Part shown: positions 1-8,637 of the stretch, piece by piece | Numbering within the stretch: the stretch's first letter is position 1 | Layout: the number at the start of each line of letters is the position of its first letter | NCBI RefSeq assembly: GCF_018260555.1 | Contig: NZ_JAGLBB010000055.1 | Coordinates: 1-21,771 of the forward strand | DNA length: 21,771 bases | Reading direction: 5' to 3' | From: Deinococcus sp. | GTDB taxonomy: Bacteria; Deinococcota; Deinococci; Deinococcales; Deinococcaceae | Position numbers and translations under genes: made by a program | The notes under the pieces: model-generated | Told to the model about the DNA's origin: nothing | The model's database searches: none | The model's input: only the letters and a program-made list of their open reading frames with translations

Positions 1-93
1 AGCGGACGCGAGTAGGAACAGCATACGGAGTCCGCGGTGTGGAGCCGCAGGCGGCGCTTTTCCGACTGTGGTGGAATTTAGCGGACTCCGTAT
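1..93 (+). repeat. SNR-like repeat, copy A1 (left part cut off by window edge)
   Basis: This is the right-hand two thirds of a repeat unit of about 140 bp found six times in the window. It aligns almost colinearly with the reverse complement of copy B (4526-4661). Shared blocks are GCGAGTAGGAACA (9-21), CCGCAGGCGGC (46-56) and TTTTCCGACTGTGGTGGAAT (59-78). It ends in GCGGACTCCGTAT, which is roughly the inverse of the left terminus ATACGGATTCCG seen in other copies, so the full unit has imperfect terminal inverted repeats. It abuts copy A2 with one base between. There is no coding capacity. It resembles the small noncoding repeats known from Deinococcus, but I could not match it to a named family. 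Confidence 0.8.
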
Positions 94-94
94 A

Positions 95-230
95 ATACGG
101 ACTCCGATTGAATAGACTGCAAACACCATTCAATCCGAGCGGATGCGAGTGGGAGAGAAACGGGTTCCGGACGTGGAACCGACAATCCGGTGAAGTTCCG
201 GAGTGTCAGCGAATCAATCGGAATCCGTAT
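95..230 (+). repeat. SNR-like repeat, copy A2 (overlaps the 3' end of meaB)
   Basis: The element begins ATACGGACTCCGATTGAAT and forms an 8-bp hairpin (GATTGAAT 106-113 with ATTCAATC 128-135). The family block CGAGCGGATGCGAGTGGGA follows directly at 136-154. Further hairpins are GGTTCC/GGAACC (163-168/175-180) and TCCGG/CCGGA (186-190/198-202). It closes with TCAATCGGAATCCGTAT (214-230), an inverted copy of its own left end, so A2 is bounded by two left-type termini. The inner right part differs from the other copies. The terminal segment supplies the last codons and the stop of meaB on the opposite strand. Confidence 0.8.
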
Positions 231-1179
231 GACCGTCCAGCAGCGCCGACACGCCCTGCACCGCCGTCAACCGCCCCGCTGCCACGTCCGCGCGGAGCGC
301 CTGCACCTGCGCGCCGTCCACGCCCGACTGGAACGCCCGCCACGCCGCCTCGCGCAGCAGTTCGTCGAACCACTGCGCCGCCTGGCCCTGGCGTTTCACG
401 AGCAGATCCACGGCGTCGCGGTACGCCTCGACGGCATTCCACACGCCGTCCAGTCCCTCGCCCGTCAGCGCGGAGGCCCGCAGCGCCACCGGACGCCACG
501 GCGCGTCATGCGGCGTCAGGAGGGTGAGGGCCGTGCGCAGTTCCGTCTGCGCCCGGACTGCCGCCTGCGGGTTCGTATCAGCCTTGTTCACCACGCAGAT
601 ATCCGCGAGTTCCATGATCCCGCGCTTGATGCCCTGCAACTCATCCCCCGCGTTCGGAAGGGTCAGCAGCACGAACAGGTCCGTCATGGCCGCCACCGTC
701 GTCTCACTCTGGCCCACGCCCACCGTCTCGACCAGGATCACGTCGTACCCGGCCGCCTCGCACAGCGTGACCGCCTCCCGCGTGCGGCGCGCCACGCCGC
801 CCAGCGTGCCCCCACTCGGGCTGGGGCGGATGAACGCGCCCTCGTGCACCGTCAGGCGCGGCATGCGGGTCTTGTCGCCCATGATGCTGCCGCCCGTGCG
901 GGCGCTGCTGGGGTCCACCGCCAGCACCGCCACCCGGTGCCCCGCGTCGGCCAGCCGCACTCCCAGCGCCTCGATGAACGTGCTCTTGCCCACGCCCGGC
1001 ACGCCCGTCAGGCCCACCCGGATGGACCGCCCGGCGCGGGGCAGCACCTCCGAGAGAAGCGTTTGCGCCTGCGCCTCATGCTCGGGCCGCGTGGACTCCG
1101 ACAGCGTGATCGCCTTCGCCAGCGCCCGCCGGTTCCCCGACAGGAGCGGCAGCGTCAGGGGATGCGGCGCGGCAGACAC
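214..1179 (-). CDS. meaB: methylmalonyl-CoA mutase-associated GTPase MeaB
   Basis: This is a 321-aa G3E-family P-loop GTPase that loads and protects adenosylcobalamin on methylmalonyl-CoA mutase. Visible motifs are Walker A GVPGVGKST (59-67), DPSS (89-92), GVGQSE (154-159) and the guanine-specificity motif NKAD (198-201). The C-terminal helical part fits the MeaB/ArgK family, and the length is normal (about 310-330 aa). The start is GTG at 1179, preceded by AGGAG. It overlaps the 3' end of a small upstream ORF and lies downstream of the mutase on the same strand, which supports the assignment. Oddity: the last five residues (HTDSD) and the TGA stop are encoded by the terminus of repeat copy A2, so the native C-terminus may have been altered by the repeat. 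Confidence 0.95.
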   Translation of the reverse strand: MSAAPHPLTLPLLSGNRRALAKAITLSESTRPEHEAQAQTLLSEVLPRAGRSIRVGLTGVPGVGKSTFIEALGVRLADAGHRVAVLAVDPSSARTGGSIMGDKTRMPRLTVHEGAFIRPSPSGGTLGGVARRTREAVTLCEAAGYDVILVETVGVGQSETTVAAMTDLFVLLTLPNAGDELQGIKRGIMELADICVVNKADTNPQAAVRAQTELRTALTLLTPHDAPWRPVALRASALTGEGLDGVWNAVEAYRDAVDLLVKRQGQAAQWFDELLREAAWRAFQSGVDGAQVQALRADVAAGRLTAVQGVSALLDGHTDSD

Positions 1180-1412
1180 GTGCTCCTCTCAATCGGTTCG
1201 GCGGGACGCAGTTCCCGCTCCAGGGTCGGCCAGGGGAAGCGGCGCTCGGTGCGTTCCGGGTCCCACCCGGACGAACCCCAGGATGACCGCCACCCGCCCA
1301 GAGCCGCGTCGGTCCGACTCACGACCGCCCTCACGGACGCAGCGGGGGAGAGGCTGACCAGCCGGGCCGTCCCGCCGGGCAGCGCGGCACCCACCACCAA
1401 GCGGCTCAGCAC
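1155..1412 (-). CDS. small hypothetical protein (85 aa) overlapping the meaB start
   Basis: A possible GTG-start ORF. GTG at 1412 overlaps the stop of the preceding gene (GTGCTGA) and is preceded by AAGGAG five bases upstream. It ends with TGA at 1155, overlapping the first codons of meaB (GTG 1179). Codons are strongly G/C-ending like the neighbours. The protein has a hydrophobic Ala/Val/Leu N-terminal stretch (about 4-35) and a Trp/Arg-rich second half. I recognise no domain. It would complete a gap-free operon between the 148-aa protein and meaB. High-GC DNA often gives spurious ORFs, so this is moderate support only. Confidence 0.45.
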   Translation of the reverse strand: MLSRLVVGAALPGGTARLVSLSPAASVRAVVSRTDAALGGWRSSWGSSGWDPERTERRFPWPTLERELRPAEPIERSTCLPRRIP

Positions 1413-1852
1413 GTCAGCTCCTTCGGCACGGTCCGCAGGTACGACCGGAGCGGCGTGTCCAGCCCCTTCGCCCGGAATCCTGTCTCCTTCACCAGCCGCT
1501 CCTGCCGGTCGAACGCGCCACGCACGTTCAGCAGGAGACCCGCGAACCCCGACCACTGCACCGACGCGCCCGTCAACTTCCCGTTGCGGTCGTAACTCTG
1601 CCGCACCCGCAGCGTATTGTCAGGGACCAGCCGCGCGTACGACAGGCTCCGCACCCTCCCCGCGCGGTCCAGCTGGTAGAGCGTCTCACCGACCACGCAG
1701 GCCCGCAGGCCCCCCGCAGACGCCGGAGCAGAGGAGGCCGCGTCCCTGTAAGGCGCGGGCGGAAGGCCCGCCGCGCTGCAGGGACCCAGGACCGCCAGGG
1801 TCAGGACAGCCAGCACTCGGGGCGTCAGGCGGGACTCTGTGCAGGGATGCAT
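1406..1852 (-). CDS. secreted hypothetical protein (148 aa)
   Basis: I do not recognise a family. Starting at ATG 1852, the protein has a basic N-terminus, a hydrophobic stretch (about 12-28) and an AxA-like site near CSAAG, so it is probably exported. The mature part carries three loosely similar segments (LDRAGRVRSLSY, YDRNGKLTGASVQ, FDRQERLVKETGF), each an aromatic or Leu followed by D-R, suggesting repeated beta-hairpins. There is no clear Shine-Dalgarno; longer in-frame extensions exist, but the ATG sits just before the signal peptide. It lies between the 74-aa membrane protein and the 85-aa ORF, on the same strand as mutase and meaB. Confidence 0.65.
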   Translation of the reverse strand: MHPCTESRLTPRVLAVLTLAVLGPCSAAGLPPAPYRDAASSAPASAGGLRACVVGETLYQLDRAGRVRSLSYARLVPDNTLRVRQSYDRNGKLTGASVQWSGFAGLLLNVRGAFDRQERLVKETGFRAKGLDTPLRSYLRTVPKELTC

Positions 1853-1899
1853 GACGGCAGGTACGCGGTCAGTGCGGCGCGGGTTGCAGACGGGAAGGC

Positions 1900-2124
1900 T
1901 CACGGACGCCCGGCCGGACGGAACCAGGAAGACAGGGCAAAGACCACCAGACCGACCACGAGCAGCACGCCCGACCCGTACGCCGGTGCGCTGCCGAAGC
2001 GGGTGCCCGGCAGCGTGTCGTTCGCGTCCGGGCCGCCGCCCGCCAGGATCAGCACGAACCCCATGCCCAGCGAGGGCAGAACCAGCCGGACGCCCACGGT
2101 GAACCCCGGCGTCCCCAGCGCCAT
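1900..2124 (-). CDS. small membrane protein (74 aa), unknown
   Basis: A short ORF with two predicted transmembrane stretches (about residues 8-27 and 49-64) joined by a Gly/Asp/Asn-containing loop, ending in a basic tail. No family is recognised. The start is ATG 2124, with no upstream in-frame ATG or GTG seen before the mutase stop 75 bp away. It lies 47 bp before the secreted 148-aa protein, so the two could form an envelope-associated pair inside the mutase-meaB operon. G/C-ending codons match the neighbours. Confidence 0.55.
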   Translation of the reverse strand: MALGTPGFTVGVRLVLPSLGMGFVLILAGGGPDANDTLPGTRFGSAPAYGSGVLLVVGLVVFALSSWFRPAGRP

Positions 2125-2199
2125 GCCGCCGCAGCCTGCCGCCCGCCACGTCTGGGCCGGGTGATCGCGTGGGGGACGTCGGGGCGCGCTGGGGATCGC

Positions 2200-4353
<2,154 letters not shown>

Positions 4354-4450
4354 GCGGTGGACCTCCAGCAGGTCAGGAGAGGCGTGAGAGGCGCGGGCCA
4401 CGCACTCCCAAACTGAAACGACTTAATGCGCCCATCATGCCACGCACTCA

Positions 4451-4500
4451 AACGCCCGTTCGGTTTACGGAGCCGGGCGTTCCCCTGTGCGTGACAGGGG
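4451..4500. other. two adjacent perfect hairpins
   Basis: An 8-bp stem (4451-4458/4474-4481) is followed immediately by a 7-bp stem with a 5-nt loop (4482-4488/4494-4500). There is no T-tract. The position upstream of two divergent genes is odd for terminators, so they may be leader structure or a boundary element. Confidence 0.5.
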
Positions 4501-4525
4501 CGCGAACCCGGTCGGCCGACAGGTC

Positions 4526-4661
4526 ATATGGACTGCCGCTCCATTCCACCACAGTCGGAAAAGTGCCGCCTGCGGTTCCATGTCGCGGAATCCGTACCTT
4601 GTTCCTACTCGCATCGGCTCGGACTGATCCGGAACGGCACCGAATCAATCGAAATCCGTAT
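4526..4661 (-). repeat. SNR-like repeat, copy B (most complete copy)
   Basis: Read on the minus strand, the unit begins TGATACGGATTTCGATTG. It forms an 11-bp hairpin GATTGATTCGG / CCGGATCAGTC with loop TGCCGTT, in which two positions are G-U pairs on this strand. It then carries CGAGCCGATGCGAGTAGGAA, an internal TACGGATTCCG, CCGCAGGCGGC and TTTTCCGACTGTGGTGGAAT, and ends near 4526 in a degenerate inverted terminus. Its right half matches copy A1 over about 93 bp. Confidence 0.85.
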
Positions 4662-4828
4662 CAGCCTGAGCGGACCTTCAAATTGTGTGCGTTGCCAGCG
4701 GTCCGCAGTGACCCATCGTTTAGCCTCACAGCACCTTGTTCCCCTTTGCGCGGCCAGTCGGCAGCCCACCATCTCAGATCGCCCACTGGTGATCATTTAC
4801 AGCCCACACCCTGTCCGGAGGATCCCAG

Positions 4829-5503
4829 ATGCCCCAGCCCTTCAAGCCGCAGCCCATCCAGCCCGTTGTCCGTAAGGCCGCTGCCGTGATCGCCGCCGCC
4901 CTTGGTCTGGTCTCGTGCGCCCCCGCTGCCATGATCGGCGGCGCGAACCCCGGTAACGCGGGCCTGAACCCCGCCCAGCGCCTGAGTGTCGCGCAGCCTG
5001 CGCCCAGCGCCACCAGCATGGGCCTGAGCCTGACCAGCCCCACTTTCGCCAACGGCGGCGCCTACCCCGCCGCGCAGGTCGCGGGCGGCTTCGGGTGCAG
5101 CGGCCCGAACGTCAGCCCCGCCCTGAACTGGTCCGGCGTTCCCGCCGGCACGCAATCCCTGGTGCTGACCAAGTACGATCCGGACGCCCCCACCGGCAGC
5201 GGGTTCTGGCACTGGGCGGTGTTCAATATTCCCGCCACGGCCACCGGACTGGCCGAGGGCGCCGGGAACCCCGGTGGCTCCCTGCCCGCTGGAGCGCAGC
5301 AACTGAACAACGAGGGCGGCCAGCCCGGCTTCGTGGGCGCCTGCCCGCCTGCCGGAGATCAGGCGCACCGCTACGTGTTCACGCTGTACGCCCTGAGCGG
5401 CAGGTTGAATCTGCCGGCCGGGACCACCCCCGCCGTGCTGGGCTTCATGCTGAACGGTCAGGTGCTCGCCAAGACCAGCCTGACCGCGTATTTCGGCCGC
5501 TGA
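4829..5503 (+). CDS. YbhB/YbcL (PEBP, Raf-kinase-inhibitor-like) family lipoprotein
   Basis: A 224-aa phosphatidylethanolamine-binding-protein fold. The N-terminus has a basic segment, a hydrophobic stretch (17-29) and a lipobox LVSC with Cys30, so it is probably a lipoprotein. A Ala/Pro/Asn-rich linker follows (about 31-65). The PEBP domain shows the ligand-pocket motif DPDAP, FWHWAVFNIP, and GACPPAGDQAHRYVFTLYAL, which matches the family's CPP-G-HRY block. The molecular function of bacterial members is poorly known. The start at ATG 4829 is supported by GGAGG seven bases upstream. It appears to be a single-gene unit closed by a strong hairpin at 5515-5547. Confidence 0.9.
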   Translation: MPQPFKPQPIQPVVRKAAAVIAAALGLVSCAPAAMIGGANPGNAGLNPAQRLSVAQPAPSATSMGLSLTSPTFANGGAYPAAQVAGGFGCSGPNVSPALNWSGVPAGTQSLVLTKYDPDAPTGSGFWHWAVFNIPATATGLAEGAGNPGGSLPAGAQQLNNEGGQPGFVGACPPAGDQAHRYVFTLYALSGRLNLPAGTTPAVLGFMLNGQVLAKTSLTAYFGR

Positions 5504-5514
5504 TTCCGCGTGAA

Positions 5515-5547
5515 CAGAGCGCCCAGGCGGCGTGCCTGGGCGCTCTG
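5515..5547 (+). terminator. strong hairpin terminator after PEBP gene
   Basis: A perfect 14-bp GC-rich stem (5515-5528 with 5534-5547) with a 5-nt loop GGCGT, starting 12 bp after the stop. No U-tract follows, as is common in high-GC genomes. Confidence 0.8.
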
Positions 5548-5570
5548 CGGTGGACACTGGCTGGGTCTAC

Positions 5571-5719
5571 GATACAGACTCCGACTGAATGCCTTACGAC
5601 GCTGCTGGGTCCGAGCAGATGCGAGCAGGAACAATGGACGCCGCTGGGCGGTGTGGAGCCGCACGCGGCGGCCTTCCCGACTGCCTTCCCGACTGCGGCC
5701 TCATGAAGTGCAATCCGTA
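5571..5719 (+). repeat. SNR-like repeat, copy C (with internal 12-bp tandem duplication)
   Basis: It starts GATACAGACTCCGACTGAAT, has a degenerate hairpin region, then the family block CCGAGCAGATGCGAGCAGGA and GGTGTGGAGCCGCACGCGGC. The CCTTCCCGACTG segment is duplicated head to tail (5672-5683 and 5684-5695). It ends TCATGAAGTGCAATCCGTA, matching the end of copy E. It lies directly after the PEBP terminator. Confidence 0.8.
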
Positions 5720-5771
5720 GCACATGTAATGGCGAATCGGACATCTGTTCCTGGCGTAACGTGAGGAATGT

Positions 5772-5777
5772 TAGACT
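5772..5777 (+). promoter_or_regulatory. -10 box TAGACT of leaderless rpe
   Basis: TAGACT lies exactly 7 nt before GTG 5785, with no Shine-Dalgarno between. The spacing matches the other leaderless starts here (nspC, HD-GYP, panD). No recognisable -35. Confidence 0.6.
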
Positions 5778-5784
5778 GACACGC

Positions 5785-6459
5785 GTGACTGCCGAATCCG
5801 ATTCCTCCAGACGCGTGAAACTCGCGCCGAGCATCCTCGCCAGCGATTTCAGTCGCCTTGGCGAGGAACTGAACGCCATCGCCGGAGCCGACTGGGCGCA
5901 CGTGGACGTCATGGACGGCCAGTTCGTGCCGAACATCAGCTTCGGCCTGCCCATCCTGGCCGCCGCGCGCGCCGCCAGCAGCCTGTTCATGGACGTTCAC
6001 CTGATGATCGACCGCCCGGAACGCTACCTGAAGGACTTCGCGGACGCCGGAGCGGACGGCCTGACCGTTCACGTGGAAAGCACTCCCCACATTCACCGCG
6101 CCACGCAGCAGATCCGCGAACTCGGCAAGAAGGTCGGCGTGACCCTCAACCCCGGCACGCCCCTGGAAACCCTGCAACCCCTCCTGAACGATGTGGACTT
6201 GATCCTGATCATGAGCGTCAATCCCGGCTTCGGCGGCCAGAAGTTCATTCCGCACAGCCTGGAGCGTATCCGCACCGTACGCCGCTGGCTCGACGAGGCC
6301 GGCAGCGCCGCCGAGTTGCAGGTGGACGGCGGCGTGGGCCCCACCAACGCCCGCGCCGCCGTGAACGCCGGGGCCAGCAACCTCGTCGCCGGAAGCGCCG
6401 TCTTCGGCGGGGACGGCGCCCAGGCCGGACTTGAACGCCTGCGCGAGGCCCTGAAATAA
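5785..6459 (+). CDS. rpe: ribulose-phosphate 3-epimerase
   Basis: Interconverts D-ribulose 5-phosphate and D-xylulose 5-phosphate in the pentose phosphate pathway. A 224-aa TIM barrel with family blocks LAPSILASDF, the metal/catalytic segment HVDVMDGQFVPN, MDVHLMI, NPGTP, MSVNPGFGGQKFI, the second catalytic Asp in QVDGGV, and the phosphate-binding end AGASNLVAGSAVF. I prefer GTG 5785 to the in-frame GTG 5761 because TAGACT sits 7 nt upstream and the N-terminus then fits the family. The comB start lies one nucleotide after the stop, so the two are almost certainly co-transcribed. Confidence 0.96.
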   Translation: MTAESDSSRRVKLAPSILASDFSRLGEELNAIAGADWAHVDVMDGQFVPNISFGLPILAAARAASSLFMDVHLMIDRPERYLKDFADAGADGLTVHVESTPHIHRATQQIRELGKKVGVTLNPGTPLETLQPLLNDVDLILIMSVNPGFGGQKFIPHSLERIRTVRRWLDEAGSAAELQVDGGVGPTNARAAVNAGASNLVAGSAVFGGDGAQAGLERLREALK

Positions 6460-6460
6460 C

Positions 6461-7210
6461 ATGCGGCTGCGCGTTGATCTTCTCCCGCACGGCAACTACC
6501 CGGATGTCGTCGTCATCATTGACGTGCTGCGCGCCACCACCACTGCCGTCGCGTACCTCGAACGCGGCGCCGAGGCCCTGCTGCTGACCGCCACCCCCGA
6601 AGTGGCCCTGGCCCTGCGCCCCGAAGGAGAAAGCACGCCGTACCTGCTCGGCGGGGAACGCGGCGGCCTGCCCATCCCCGGCTTCGACTTCGGCAACAGC
6701 CCCGCCGAGGCGGCCGGGCAGAACTTCACCGGCAAGACGGTCGTCATGAACACCACCAACGGCACGGGCGCCGCCCACACCGCCGCGAACAGCGGCAAGC
6801 ACGTGTTCCTGGCGTCGCTCACGAACGCGCACGCTGCCGCCCGCCGTGCCCGCGCCGCCGCCACCGAGGAAATCGCCATCGTCTGCGCCGGCACCGACAA
6901 CCACATCGGCCTGGAAGACGTGTACGCGGCCGGCGTACTTGCCGAGTACCTGCTGGCCATGGGTGAATTCAGCATTGACGATGGCGCCCGCATCGCCCTG
7001 ACCGTGCGCCGCAACAGCGGCAACCCCCTGGAGGCGCTGGGCAGCAGCGGCCACGGGCAGCACCTGAGCCGCCTGGGCCTGGGCGAGGACGTCCGTTACG
7101 CCGCTGGCCTCAGCACCAGTACCCTCGTCCCCACCCTCACCCGCGACGACGACACCCCCGAGCAGACCCTGAAATTCGTTGCCGGATCACCCAACGGGCC
7201 AGCCGGGTGA
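6461..7210 (+). CDS. comB: 2-phosphosulfolactate phosphatase family protein (ComB)
   Basis: A 249-aa member of the ComB family, whose archaeal reference enzyme is a Mg-dependent phosphatase releasing sulfolactate from 2-phosphosulfolactate in coenzyme M synthesis. Visible family blocks are DVLRATTT (21-28), GERGG (65-69), FGNSP (77-81), TTNGT (98-102), CAGT (142-145) and EDVYAAG (152-158). No ComA or ComC partner is nearby, and coenzyme M is not expected in this organism, so the true substrate is open; sulfolactate metabolism or another phospho-acid are possibilities. It is coupled to rpe with a 1-nt gap and a weak GAGG 12 bases upstream. Confidence 0.88.
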   Translation: MRLRVDLLPHGNYPDVVVIIDVLRATTTAVAYLERGAEALLLTATPEVALALRPEGESTPYLLGGERGGLPIPGFDFGNSPAEAAGQNFTGKTVVMNTTNGTGAAHTAANSGKHVFLASLTNAHAAARRARAAATEEIAIVCAGTDNHIGLEDVYAAGVLAEYLLAMGEFSIDDGARIALTVRRNSGNPLEALGSSGHGQHLSRLGLGEDVRYAAGLSTSTLVPTLTRDDDTPEQTLKFVAGSPNGPAG

Positions 7211-7216
7211 CGCAAG

Positions 7217-7253
7217 GCCGCCCCGTTTCCGTTCGGTCTTGATTCCGGGCGGC
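7217..7253 (+). terminator. possible terminator of the rpe-comB unit
   Basis: A 7-bp stem GCCGCCC/GGGCGGC (7217-7223/7247-7253) with a long 23-nt loop, 7 bp after the comB stop. The long loop makes this tentative. Confidence 0.4.
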
Positions 7254-7292
7254 ACTGAACGCCCGCTGACCTTCGGCGCGCCCCGCAGCGGT

Positions 7293-7298
7293 TAGGCT
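7293..7298 (+). promoter_or_regulatory. -10 box TAGGCT of leaderless nspC
   Basis: TAGGCT lies 7 nt before GTG 7306. No Shine-Dalgarno and no convincing -35. Confidence 0.6.
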
Positions 7299-7305
7299 GT
7301 GGGGC

Positions 7306-8529
<1,224 letters not shown>

Positions 8530-8530
8530 A

Positions 8531-8637
8531 GCGGAATCCGCATCAGTCGGACTGCCGCCTGTTGCGTTATCTTGTTCCCACTCGCATCCGCTCGGATTGA
8601 CTCGGGCCTGCACCGAGTCAATCGGAATCCGTATCAG
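8531..8637 (-). repeat. SNR-like repeat, copy D (between two convergent stops)
   Basis: On the minus strand it begins TGATACGGATTCCGATTGAC. It forms a perfect 11-bp hairpin (8595-8605/8613-8623, loop TGCAGGC on that strand) and continues CGAGCGGATGCGAGTGGGAA, then diverges to a shortened right part ending ATGCGGATTCCGC. The middle hairpin region of copies A1 and B is missing. It fills the gap between the nspC stop and the DUF554 stop, so its hairpin may terminate both transcripts. Confidence 0.85.

Larger units (their letters stand above)
4354..4828. other. divergent intergenic region between mutase and PEBP lipoprotein
   Basis: 475 bp without a convincing gene. It holds two 10-bp direct copies of CCACGCACTC (4398-4407 and 4440-4449), two adjacent hairpins (AACGCCCG/CGGGCGTT at 4451-4458/4474-4481; CCCCTGT/ACAGGGG at 4482-4488/4494-4500), and repeat copy B (4526-4661). 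No good -35/-10 pair is evident for either divergent gene. The AT-richer stretch 4725-4805 probably contains the lipoprotein promoter. Confidence 0.6.

Noticed and set aside
190..1854. Long open frame on the plus strand (554 codons)
   Set aside because: It is antisense to meaB and the small proteins. It is His/Arg/Pro-rich with no domain, the usual shadow of G/C-ending codons on the other strand.
4450..4525. Possible tRNA (GGTTCG-like T-loop on the minus strand with nearby stems)
   Set aside because: No consistent acceptor, D and anticodon arms can be drawn; the stems are simple hairpins.
5761..5784. GTG 5761 as the rpe start
   Set aside because: It lies upstream of the TAGACT -10 box that points to GTG 5785, and the extra residues do not match the family.
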